Source of the DNA: Paraflavitalea pollutisoli
GTDB taxonomy: Bacteria; Bacteroidota; Bacteroidia; Chitinophagales; Chitinophagaceae
Length of the DNA: 64,000 nucleotides
Direction: 5' to 3'
NCBI RefSeq assembly: GCF_029360705.1
Contig: NZ_JARKMX010000001.1
Coordinates: forward strand, 930,001-994,000
Below the pieces are notes generated by a model. That model ran no database searches. It was given only the letters and a program-made list of their open reading frames with translations, and was not told where the DNA came from. Position numbers and translations under genes: made by a program. Below, one piece after another: positions 52,101 through 60,943 of the stretch; within the stretch, counting starts at the first letter, position 1, and the number at the start of each line of letters is the position of its first letter.

Positions 52101-53705
52101 ATGAAGTTTAGGATCGCTTGTATTGTACTGCTTATCGTGCACGGTGCTGCCTTTGGGCAAAAGAAGACCGATAGCCTGCTGACCGCACTGAACGATGTTA
52201 TAGAAACCGCCGCCCGCTACGACCAGGCCAAAATTCAATCCATTCAGCAGCTGAAGCAACTGACCGACCGGCTGCCGGCAGGTGACCTGACGGCCCGATT
52301 TTCACTATACCAGCAGCTGTACGAAGAGTACAAGATCTTCAACTACGATTCAGCCTATAATTATGCCCGTAAACTGCAGGCAACAGCTACCTCCCTCAAC
52401 GATCCGCTGCGGTCGGATGTGGCACGTATGAAGCTGAGTTTTATCCTGCTCTCTTCCGGCATGTTCCGGGAGTCGTACGATACCCTGCAGCAGGTACGGG
52501 TCGACCGGTTTCCCGATAGCCTCAAAGCCGAGTATTATTGTTTCATGGCCAGGTATTACTATGACCTGGCCGATTATGACAATGATCAGTATCATACGCC
52601 AGGCTACAATGTGCTCGGTACTGCCTTTCTCGATTCGGCCCTGCGCCTGTTTCCGCCATCCTCCTTCAATTATAACTATTACAGTGGCCTCCGCAATATT
52701 CGTATCGGTAACCGCGAAGATGCGGACAGGTATTTCCAGACCCTCATGCGCGATACGACGCTGACCGACCATGAGTTGGCCCTCACGGCCTCTACGTTAA
52801 GCGATAACTATATAAGGAGTGGCGAAACCGACACGGCTATCCAGTTGCTCATCCAGGCAGCCATCGCCGATATCCGGTCTTCCACCAAAGAAACGGCCGC
52901 CATATTCAACCTGGCATCGCTGCTGTTCCGGCAGGGTGACCTGCAAAGCGCCTCTACCTATATCGAAAAGGCACTGAATGATGCGTTTTCTTATGGCGCC
53001 CGCCAACGGAAGATACAGGTGAGCGCCATCCTGCCCCTGATCGAAGCAGAAAAGGTGAACCGGGTAGAAAGTGAGAAGCGTACCCTGATCACCTATGCCG
53101 CCATCGTCACCTTGTTGCTGATGGCATTGGTGGCACTCATCGTAGTCATCTTCCGCCAGCTACGCAAACTGAAGATCGCCCAGCAGATCATTACCGAGGC
53201 CAATATCAAACAGCAGGAGATCAACCATAAACTTACCGAGGCCAACAAGTTTAAAGATGAATACATTGGCTATTTCTTTAATGGTAACTCGGAGTTCTAT
53301 GCCAAAATGGAGAAGTTCAAGCGCAACCTGGAAACCAAGGTAGCCGATCGCAAGCTGGAAGAAATACGGCTGTTGGCCAATACCATCAACATCAAGAAGG
53401 AAAAAGAAGAGCTGCTCGGCAACTTCGATCGCATCTTTCTAAAACTCTTCCCACACTTTATCGAGGAGTTTAATACGATGTTTTCGCCCGAAGACCAGAT
53501 CCAATTGAAGGAAAACGAGCTACTCAATACCGACCTGCGCATCTTTGCCCTCATCCGCATGGGTATCCACGACAGCGAAAAGATTGCCCGCATCCTCGAG
53601 TATTCCGTCAACACCATCAACACCTACAAAACGCGGATCAAGAACAAATCCATCGTTCCCAACGAAGATTTTGAGCACCGCATCATGGAGATCCGAAGCA
53701 TTTAA
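52101..53705 (+). CDS. DUF6377 membrane-bound regulator with TPR-like sensor
   Basis: A 534-residue regulator from the ATG at 52101 (MKFRIACIVLLIVHG). The signal peptide is about 1-20, followed by a periplasmic helical TPR-like region (25-330) and a transmembrane helix at about 333-353 (LITYAAIVTLLLMALVALIV). A cytoplasmic coiled coil follows, then the DUF6377 part, which ends in a LuxR-like helix-turn-helix (SEKIARILEYSVNTINTYKT). Proteins of this build sit beside SusC/SusD loci and are thought to switch them on when the periplasmic part senses sugars. The gene directly precedes susC, 546 bases away, which supports that role. Confidence 0.85.
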   Translation: MKFRIACIVLLIVHGAAFGQKKTDSLLTALNDVIETAARYDQAKIQSIQQLKQLTDRLPAGDLTARFSLYQQLYEEYKIFNYDSAYNYARKLQATATSLNDPLRSDVARMKLSFILLSSGMFRESYDTLQQVRVDRFPDSLKAEYYCFMARYYYDLADYDNDQYHTPGYNVLGTAFLDSALRLFPPSSFNYNYYSGLRNIRIGNREDADRYFQTLMRDTTLTDHELALTASTLSDNYIRSGETDTAIQLLIQAAIADIRSSTKETAAIFNLASLLFRQGDLQSASTYIEKALNDAFSYGARQRKIQVSAILPLIEAEKVNRVESEKRTLITYAAIVTLLLMALVALIVVIFRQLRKLKIAQQIITEANIKQQEINHKLTEANKFKDEYIGYFFNGNSEFYAKMEKFKRNLETKVADRKLEEIRLLANTINIKKEKEELLGNFDRIFLKLFPHFIEEFNTMFSPEDQIQLKENELLNTDLRIFALIRMGIHDSEKIARILEYSVNTINTYKTRIKNKSIVPNEDFEHRIMEIRSI

Positions 53706-54251
53706 AATTTCTATCGACACCTGTCCACTGCCTGCGAATCGCTTCGACTGTCCGGTTCAGTGGGTCCCCAAAAGGGCTGGCAGCGACGCGGGCACCAGGT
53801 CCTTGTTGGTGCCTCCCAACGGTGGCGACAGCCCATGCCAACAGGCCCAGAAATGGCCGCCCGCCCCTCGAATGCGACCTGATATAAGGCTGAAAACGCG
53901 CTCAAATTCATTATATAGTAAAATGTTTAATAAGATCGTAACTATTTGTAGGCCATATCATAAGATATCCGAAAGTTCCCTGTAGGACCAGTATTTCTTA
54001 TACTTTCCCAATATAAGTTGGCGCCCCTTGCACACAACTCTTTCTTTGGTATCCCGAAGGGCCAAAGCTCCCCTCACTTTGGCCGGTTACCTAACGATTT
54101 CATCTAATAATGCGCTTGTATATGATCCAATGTTACATAGTTGGTTGCCCGCCTACTGCCAGGTATGCAGCCCGCCTCAACCCGTGGTCAGCAATGCTGC
54201 ACCAGCTCTTGCCTCACACACTTTTTCATCCCAAACTATTAAACTACTGCC
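53706..54251. other. 546-bp susC leader and promoter region
   Basis: No coding sequence. Two structured elements are visible. A nested hairpin at 53774-53834 has outer GGGCTG/CAGCCC and inner GGCACCA (53791-53797)/TGGTGCC (53807-53813). A perfect 8-bp hairpin GGCCAAAG/CTTTGGCC lies at 54060-54067 and 54077-54084. Between them, 53890-54010 is A/T-rich and probably holds the susC promoter, though I cannot place a clean TAnnTTTG box. The 170 bases after the second hairpin are pyrimidine-rich up to the susC ATG. Confidence 0.5.
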
Positions 54252-57200
54252 ATGCAAAAAAAACGATTGCTTAAGCAACTATTGGGTTGCTTGCTATGCC
54301 TGATGACCCTCCAGGTGGTCCAGGCCCAGGACAAAATCATTACAGGAACCATTACCGATGAGAAAGGCAACGCCCTATCCGGTGCCTCCGTTGCCGTGAA
54401 AGGATCGAAGAAAGGCGTCAGCACCGATGCCTCCGGTGGATTCCGTATCACGGTAACGGCATCGGCCAGCACGCTGGTCGTCTCTTATGTGGGCTATCTT
54501 TCCGCGGAAGTTACCATCAGCAACAAAGCGGTTGTGGATCTTTCGCTCGAACCTTCTCCCCGGTCCATCGATGCCGTCGTAGTCGTGGGATATGGTACCC
54601 AACGGCGTAAAGACCTGACCGGATCGGTTTCGTCCGTATCCGGCACGCAGATCAAGAACCTGCCCGTGACCAATGTTACCGAAGCGCTACAGGGTAGGGC
54701 GGCAGGCGTAGAGGTCATCAAGAATACCGGACAGCCCGATGCGCAACCCACCATCATTATTCGTGGCCTGTCATCGTTGCACCAGCCCGGTCCGCTGTAC
54801 ATCGTGGATGGGATACGGGTGCCGGCCGATAACATCAACGTACAGGACATTGCCACCATCGATATCCTGAAAGATGCCAGTGCAACCGCGATCTATGGAT
54901 CGGCTGCTGCAGGTGGTGTCATCGTGATCACTACTAAAAAGGGAAGTGGCGCTAAACCTACCATCAATTTCAATGCACGCTTTGGTGTTACCAAACCCAA
55001 GGTCGTGACACTCCTCAACAAGGCAGATTATATCAAGATGGAGAATGTACTGCATCCCAATTATTTTGCCAATGCCACCCAAACAGATACCCTGGCAGAT
55101 AATGACTGGACCGACATCCTGTACCGCGATGGATCGGAGCAGAACTACAACCTGTCTGTATCCGGTTCTTCGCCGGCCATGAATTACCTGTTCTCTGGTT
55201 TCTACAACAAGCAGGACGGTATCTATATCAGGAACTCTTCCAACATCGGCGGAGCCCGCATCAATACTGATTACAAACTGGGCAAGTACCTGAAGATCGG
55301 CGAGCAGTTGGCGGTATCCAGGCGCAAAACGCAGCCCCTGGGTCAGGTAGAGTCGCAACTCAAGATTGCACCTTTCCGTTCGCTGCCCATCATCCCGCTC
55401 TACGAAAAGGATGGTCGCATCGGTTCCGTGCCTCCGGGATATGGCATCAATTTCGGCGGTCCCAACCCGCTGGGTGTGGTGAACTCGGCCGAAATCCAGA
55501 ACTTCAAGAACAATATACAGGCTAACGTCTATGCAGAGGTAAAACTGCCTTTCCACGTTACTTTCAGAACCAATATCGGATACAACTATTACGATGAGTC
55601 GCAGGATTACTTCCAGGACAATCCCAACTTTGGTCCCGGTACCCCCACCAACAATTCACTCACCAAGATGAGTATTCGTAGCAGCCAGTTGCTGACCAAC
55701 TACCTGCTGACCTACGATCAGTCGTTTGGCAATCATAACATCAATGCCATTGCCGGTTTCGAACAGATCGTTTCCAAATGGAACAACCTAAGTACCACGA
55801 TGAGTGCGGTAGGCCTGCCCGGTTTCTCCTTTGTGCAAACCTCCAACTCGGCCATCAGCACTTTTGGTAAGAACGATCCCAATGGTTTGGTGAAATCCTT
55901 CTTTGGGCGGATCAACTATAACTACGACGGTAAATATTATATCTCTGGCTCACTGCGGGAAGATGCGAATTTCACAGTATTTGGCCCCAATAGGCAGCGT
56001 GGTACCTTCGGTGCCGTGTCTGCGGGCTGGAATGTTAGCGACGAGCAATTCTTTAAAGCGGCCCTGCCTGCGGTCAATGTACTCAAACTGCGCGGTAGTT
56101 ACGGAACATTGGGCAACAGCAATATTCCTCCTTATTATTACCTGGCATCCTACGCCCAGTTTCAGGGTACCAGTGGTATTGCCAATGGTGGACAGAACTT
56201 TGCGCCCGGTGCTCCCCTCGTAATTGCCAACTCCATCAATGCCATTCCCAATCCAGACCTGCACTGGGAAACGGTGTATGAAACCAACGTAGGCCTCGAT
56301 GCCGAACTGCTGGAAGGCAAACTATATTTGACCGCGGAGTGGTACAACAAGCGCACCAAAGACATGCTCTATGCCCTGCCGCTGCCCAATAGCTCCGGTT
56401 ACATCTCTCCTTATTTTGTGAATATCGGAGAAGTGAGCAGTAAAGGGGTTGACCTGTTGATCGGCTACAAAGACAAGAAAGGTGATTTCAGTTACGATGT
56501 CAGTGTGAGTGCCGGTTTCAACAGAAACAAAGTGCTCGACCTCAACGGCATCAAGAACGACGCGCTGTACGATGGTCGCAACTACTTCAATAACCTCGAC
56601 CAGAGCGGTTATAACCTGATGGGTACTTCACCACTGACGATCACCAAGGCCAATCTGCCCTTCGGTTCCTTCTATGGATACAAGGTGCTGGGCATCTTTA
56701 AGAACGACCAGGAAGCGGCCGGACAAAAAGTAAACGGCAAAGCAGCCCATGCCGGTGATCTCCAATTCGAGGACCTCGACAAGAACGGCGATATCAATGC
56801 CGAAGACCGTCAGGTGATCGGTAACCCCAACCCCAAACTGGTATATGGCATCAATGCGCGTCTCGGCTGGAAGGGCATCGATGTGGCTTTGCTGTTCAAC
56901 GGCGTAGCCGGTGTTGACCTTTTCAACGGTGTAAAAGCTTATGAGCAATTCCGATTCTCCGATGGCAATACGACCACGAAGATCATCAATGCATCCTTCT
57001 TCGGCGCCAATGGCCTTACCGATCAGCCGCGTATTACGGCTCCCGACGGTACGCTCGATCCCAATGGCAATTACAATTCTGTCAACAGCTATTTTGTAGA
57101 GAATGGCAGCTACCTCAAGTTGAAGAACCTGCAGATTGGTTATACGTTTACCAATGATGCCCTCCGCAAGATCGGCATTCAAAGCGCCCGTGTATTCGGC

Positions 57201-57389
57201 ATGGCCAACAACGTCTTTGTGATCACTAAATATTCGGGCAAAGACCCGGAGATCGCGAGCAGCTATTCCATTCAATCGGCTGCCGGTTTTGTGGGCACTA
57301 CGGTGGGTGTTACTACCCGTGGCGTAGATGCCGTACCACAGTATCCGCAAAACAGGATCTTCTCACTCGGCTTTGACCTCACCTTTTAA
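54252..57389 (+). CDS. susC: SusC-type TonB-linked outer-membrane transporter
   Basis: A 1045-residue RagA/SusC transporter that imports oligosaccharides with its SusD lid. The signal peptide is 1-26 (QVVQAQ). A carboxypeptidase regulatory-like domain is at 29-103, the TonB box with family signature DAVVVVGYGTQRRKDLTGSV at about 107-126, a plug domain to about 230 (PLYIVDGIRVPADNINVQDI, DASATAIYGSAAAGGVI), then the barrel. The stop codon overlaps a possible susD start (TAATG at 57387). It follows a DUF6377 regulator and precedes GH71 and GH97 genes, so an alpha-glucan is the likely cargo. The gene symbol denotes the family, not proven starch specificity. Confidence 0.95.
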   Translation: MQKKRLLKQLLGCLLCLMTLQVVQAQDKIITGTITDEKGNALSGASVAVKGSKKGVSTDASGGFRITVTASASTLVVSYVGYLSAEVTISNKAVVDLSLEPSPRSIDAVVVVGYGTQRRKDLTGSVSSVSGTQIKNLPVTNVTEALQGRAAGVEVIKNTGQPDAQPTIIIRGLSSLHQPGPLYIVDGIRVPADNINVQDIATIDILKDASATAIYGSAAAGGVIVITTKKGSGAKPTINFNARFGVTKPKVVTLLNKADYIKMENVLHPNYFANATQTDTLADNDWTDILYRDGSEQNYNLSVSGSSPAMNYLFSGFYNKQDGIYIRNSSNIGGARINTDYKLGKYLKIGEQLAVSRRKTQPLGQVESQLKIAPFRSLPIIPLYEKDGRIGSVPPGYGINFGGPNPLGVVNSAEIQNFKNNIQANVYAEVKLPFHVTFRTNIGYNYYDESQDYFQDNPNFGPGTPTNNSLTKMSIRSSQLLTNYLLTYDQSFGNHNINAIAGFEQIVSKWNNLSTTMSAVGLPGFSFVQTSNSAISTFGKNDPNGLVKSFFGRINYNYDGKYYISGSLREDANFTVFGPNRQRGTFGAVSAGWNVSDEQFFKAALPAVNVLKLRGSYGTLGNSNIPPYYYLASYAQFQGTSGIANGGQNFAPGAPLVIANSINAIPNPDLHWETVYETNVGLDAELLEGKLYLTAEWYNKRTKDMLYALPLPNSSGYISPYFVNIGEVSSKGVDLLIGYKDKKGDFSYDVSVSAGFNRNKVLDLNGIKNDALYDGRNYFNNLDQSGYNLMGTSPLTITKANLPFGSFYGYKVLGIFKNDQEAAGQKVNGKAAHAGDLQFEDLDKNGDINAEDRQVIGNPNPKLVYGINARLGWKGIDVALLFNGVAGVDLFNGVKAYEQFRFSDGNTTTKIINASFFGANGLTDQPRITAPDGTLDPNGNYNSVNSYFVENGSYLKLKNLQIGYTFTNDALRKIGIQSARVFGMANNVFVITKYSGKDPEIASSYSIQSAAGFVGTTVGVTTRGVDAVPQYPQNRIFSLGFDLTF

Positions 57390-57409
57390 TGATCCCAAAA
57401 CTTAACAAC

Positions 57410-59236
57410 ATGTACAAGAAGATATTCACTATAGCAACAGCCGCCACCCTCATCCTGGCCGGCTGCAAGAAAGACCCTGAACTGGTTGGTCCTAAAGATC
57501 AGTATTCAACCGGTAACTATCCCGCCAGCCTTGCCGACCTTGAGAGCGTACTGGCACCGTGTTATTCCAACCTGCGCGATCAGCATTTGTTTGGTTTCAA
57601 TTACCTGACCAAGATGATGGCCAACGCTACCCATGCGGGCAGCTCCGCGCATTCGGATCCCGATTGGCTCGGCTTCATCGATGTGAGCAATATGCAACCC
57701 AACAATGGTTTTGTGAGCGGCGTATGGCAGGCCTTGTATGCAGGGGTAAAAAATGCGAATGTAGCATTGGCAGGCGCTGACTTCTTTGAGAAGAACAACG
57801 CCAAGGCCGCCGATAAAGATCGTATCAATTATGTCCGCGGTCAGGCTTACTTCCTGCGGGCCTGGTACTATTTCCAATTGGAAAATCTCTACGGACAAGA
57901 CTATAAAGTAAACCCAGGCGCTACCGATACACTGGGTGTACCTCTGTTCAGCGGGCTGCCGGCCAACTTCCAATCAACCCAGCAACCACGTGCGCATATC
58001 AACGCCGTATGGGGGCTCATCGAAAGCGATCTGCAACAGGCAGCCACCTTACTGAAAGGCAAAACCTGGACAGGCAATGATGTCGGCCGTGCTACCGAAT
58101 GGTCGGCCAAGGCATTGCTCGGCAAATCGTATGTGTTCTGGAAAGACTGGCCCAAGGCCAAGGTGGCGTTGAAAGACGTGATAGACAACAGTGGTAAGAG
58201 CCTGATGCCCTATGCCAAGTACCGAGATGCGTTTGTTGGCATCAGTGCCAATGAATTCAACGAAGAGTCCCTGTTCGAGCTCAACATCGACCAGGATTCC
58301 AAAGGTGGCTACGGCGTGTACAGCGGAGCAGCCAATGCGACTTCCATCAACGGCCTCATCTTCCCGCCCTACGCGTTGGGTACCGATGGTACAGAGGGTG
58401 CCTCACTGCCACTCGGCTATGGCGGTAATATTGGCCTGCACGATAAAAACGTATTGCGTTTTGGGTATGGTGAAGGCACCTATACGCTGGTCAACAACCC
58501 TGCTTTCAACAGCAGCAAAGATCCCAGCCCTACCAATCCCAAACAGATCATGGACCCGGCCTACAAAGCGAAAGCGCTGGCCGTGCGTACCAACAAAACA
58601 GCCGATCCACGCCTGTATGTAAATACCCTGCAGCCCTGGCTCGATTCCGTAAAGCGGGATGGTATCAACTGGTCGCCGGTATCGCGCCCTTCCTATATCA
58701 TGGGCGATGCCAACCTCAGCCAGCAATATGGCTGGAGCTTCCGCAAGTTTGCGCCCATCTTCAACCACATGGATAATACCGGTCCGGCCGATGCAGCCAA
58801 TATTTATATCCTGCGCCTGGCCGATGTATACCTGCTGTACGCAGAAGCCTGTGCCAATTCGGCCGAGCCAACTACCGCGCTGGAATACCTGAACAAGGTG
58901 AAAAGACGCGCCTATGGCCTGCCCGTCAACACAGCGTCTGCAGTTGACTATGGTAGCCTGACGGCAGAGACCATGGCCAAGAAAGCAGGTGATCCGGTGT
59001 TGGGCAACAATCCCCTGTATTATGAGCGCTGGGCCGAATTCTTCAACGAAGCACAGTGGTGGTTTGATGTGTGCCGTTGGCACATCGGTGCATCGGAAGC
59101 GAGCTTCTATGTAACGGCCCGGGCCCTGAATGGCGCTGCTTTCAAATGGACCGACAAGTCTTACTCCTGGCCCATTCCCATCACAGAGTTGAACTCCAAT
59201 CCCAAGATGGCCGGTCAGCAAAATCCCGGCTACTAA
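57410..59236 (+). CDS. susD: SusD/RagB-family glycan-binding lipoprotein
   Basis: A 608-residue surface lipoprotein that covers SusC and binds the glycan. The start at 57410 gives a clean lipoprotein signal (MYKKIFTIATAATLILAGC, Cys19). An ATG at 57389 overlapping the susC stop would add seven residues and allow translational coupling. The N-terminal TPR region has NYPASLADLESVLAPCYSNL and RGQAYFLRAWYYFQLENLYG. The C-terminal RagB part ends with FNEAQWWFDVCRW and SWPIPITELNSNPKM. Length is somewhat above the family average. The sequence alone does not show which sugar is bound. Confidence 0.95.
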   Translation: MYKKIFTIATAATLILAGCKKDPELVGPKDQYSTGNYPASLADLESVLAPCYSNLRDQHLFGFNYLTKMMANATHAGSSAHSDPDWLGFIDVSNMQPNNGFVSGVWQALYAGVKNANVALAGADFFEKNNAKAADKDRINYVRGQAYFLRAWYYFQLENLYGQDYKVNPGATDTLGVPLFSGLPANFQSTQQPRAHINAVWGLIESDLQQAATLLKGKTWTGNDVGRATEWSAKALLGKSYVFWKDWPKAKVALKDVIDNSGKSLMPYAKYRDAFVGISANEFNEESLFELNIDQDSKGGYGVYSGAANATSINGLIFPPYALGTDGTEGASLPLGYGGNIGLHDKNVLRFGYGEGTYTLVNNPAFNSSKDPSPTNPKQIMDPAYKAKALAVRTNKTADPRLYVNTLQPWLDSVKRDGINWSPVSRPSYIMGDANLSQQYGWSFRKFAPIFNHMDNTGPADAANIYILRLADVYLLYAEACANSAEPTTALEYLNKVKRRAYGLPVNTASAVDYGSLTAETMAKKAGDPVLGNNPLYYERWAEFFNEAQWWFDVCRWHIGASEASFYVTARALNGAAFKWTDKSYSWPIPITELNSNPKMAGQQNPGY

Positions 59237-59251
59237 TACCACCAACCAACG

Positions 59252-59298
59252 ATCACTCCGGCGTCCGTATTCAGGTAATGGATACGGTCCGGAGTGAT
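59252..59298 (+). other. Long hairpin between susD and the GH71 gene
   Basis: ATCACTCCGG (59252-59261) pairs with CCGGAGTGAT (59289-59298). Inside it CCGTAT (59265-59270) pairs with ATACGG (59282-59287), with an 11-base loop. No T tract follows directly, so partial termination or message stabilisation of susC-susD over the enzyme genes is more likely than full termination. Confidence 0.65.
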
Positions 59299-59329
59299 TG
59301 ATGGGTTACCCATTTATTTACCCAGCCAT

Positions 59330-60919
59330 ATGAGGAAGCAACAACACTATTTACGGAGGCTATTCATTGGGTGCATGCTGGTGATCACCTCCATCCACCT
59401 GGTGGCCCAGGATGACCTGAAGAACCTGCCCGAACTCAGTTTGCCCATCACCGATAAGAAACTGGTCATTGCACATTGCATGACCAACATCATCCGGTAC
59501 AAGGGGCACAAGTTTGAAGACAGTTGCGATCCGGAGTATTATGCACCCACCGGCAATATCACGGCATCCCTTGGCGGACTAACCCAGGTGAAAGCGATGT
59601 CAGACTCTTTGCTGCAGGACAAAACGCTCGATCAGGCGGTGGCATTTGAAATGCGGACGGCTATTGCGAGCGGCATCGATGGATTTCAGTTTTATTATGT
59701 ACTGGGCCTGCCCGAATGGGACGAGATCATCAAGGCGTATTTCCGCGTGGCCGATCAGCAACAACTCAATTTCAAACTTACTTTGTGTATCTCACATCCC
59801 GGCGGGTCGACGGAAGCCGCTAAGCTGGCGGAGTTGTCCCAACGACTCAACGGCATTTTCGAAGCGGTGGGAAGAAACAATCCGCACTGGCTGCGTACGC
59901 CCGATGGCCGACTCATTTTGTATATGTGGTACGGAGAGCAGCTGGCCGATATACCGGCCGATAAACAAGGCTTGCCCGATGCTTATTATATGGCTCGCGC
60001 CTATAAGCGGTTGGAAGCAGCTACCGGCGAGCGATTTGCCTGTATGTTGTCCATCAACGAAAAGCCCGGTGCGCAAAAGCTTGACCAATACCTCGATTAT
60101 TTCCCGGCGGTGTGGATGTGGACGGTCTCTTTCCTCAAAGACTATCCGGGAGAGATGGTGGCAGCGGCCTGCAAACAGCGCAACCGTACTTTCATGGGCT
60201 CTGCTTTCAATGACTTTTACACCTCCAAACTATTGAAGCGCGGCACCTGGGATATGTATCATTATGCCAAAGATGCCGTAGCCGCAGGGATCGGGAAAGT
60301 GGAACGTAAATACATCACCACCGGCCTTTCCTGGACCTTCCGGCAGATGCTCGAGTTCTCCATCCGCCAGGATGTACCCATTATCAACATCATCACCTGG
60401 AATGATTATCCGGAAGGGCATCACCTGGCTCCCGAGATCAACCACAATGATGGTTTTGCCCTTTTGCTGCAGCATTACAAAAGTGCCTGGAAGAAAGCCG
60501 CTTCGCCCTTCGCAGGGCAGGACCTGGCCATTGCCTTTTTCAAGAAGTACCGGCATGATGTGAAGCCAAGACCCTATAATATCCCACTGGAGAGCTTTCA
60601 GGAAGATGCGCTGACGCGGGCTGCGGAAGACTCCATCGAAGTGGTCACGATCCTGCAGCAGCCCGCTCAACTGACGATCAACAAGACCGCGAGGCAGGTG
60701 CCGGCTGGAATGGCCGTTACCCGTATTCCGCTACAAGCGGGCGCCGTGCAGGTGGCCATCCGCCGCGATGGTAAAATCGTGAAGCAGTTTACCGCTCCCG
60801 AGCCCATCACCGGCAAACCCCTGCGGACCGACCGGCTCACCTACTCCTGGAGCACGGAAACGGAACGGTACCGCCGCGCCATGCTTGGCGATGCACCTGC
60901 TGCGGCCGCCATCGAATAA
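59330..60919 (+). CDS. Glycoside hydrolase family 71 (endo-alpha-1,3-glucanase type)
   Basis: A 529-residue exported enzyme from the ATG at 59330 (MRKQQHYLRRLF). The signal peptide is about 1-27 (SIHLVAQ). The GH71 pattern is clear: KLVIAHCMTNII near residue 45, GIDGFQFYYVLGLPEWDE at 115-132 and the closing TWNDYPEGHH at 356-365. GH71 enzymes cut alpha-1,3-glucan (mutan, fungal wall glucan). Acid residues in DGFQFY and WNDYPE are the probable active-site region. The signal looks like type I rather than a lipobox, so the enzyme may be periplasmic or secreted. It is followed by GH97 after 24 bases. Confidence 0.85.
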   Translation: MRKQQHYLRRLFIGCMLVITSIHLVAQDDLKNLPELSLPITDKKLVIAHCMTNIIRYKGHKFEDSCDPEYYAPTGNITASLGGLTQVKAMSDSLLQDKTLDQAVAFEMRTAIASGIDGFQFYYVLGLPEWDEIIKAYFRVADQQQLNFKLTLCISHPGGSTEAAKLAELSQRLNGIFEAVGRNNPHWLRTPDGRLILYMWYGEQLADIPADKQGLPDAYYMARAYKRLEAATGERFACMLSINEKPGAQKLDQYLDYFPAVWMWTVSFLKDYPGEMVAAACKQRNRTFMGSAFNDFYTSKLLKRGTWDMYHYAKDAVAAGIGKVERKYITTGLSWTFRQMLEFSIRQDVPIINIITWNDYPEGHHLAPEINHNDGFALLLQHYKSAWKKAASPFAGQDLAIAFFKKYRHDVKPRPYNIPLESFQEDALTRAAEDSIEVVTILQQPAQLTINKTARQVPAGMAVTRIPLQAGAVQVAIRRDGKIVKQFTAPEPITGKPLRTDRLTYSWSTETERYRRAMLGDAPAAAAIE

Positions 60920-60943
60920 GCTATTAAACAGCAATACTAATAC

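Noticed and set aside
57389-57409. susD start at 57389 overlapping the susC stop
   Set aside because: Possible by coupling, but the ATG at 57410 gives the better lipoprotein signal; kept only as an alternative.
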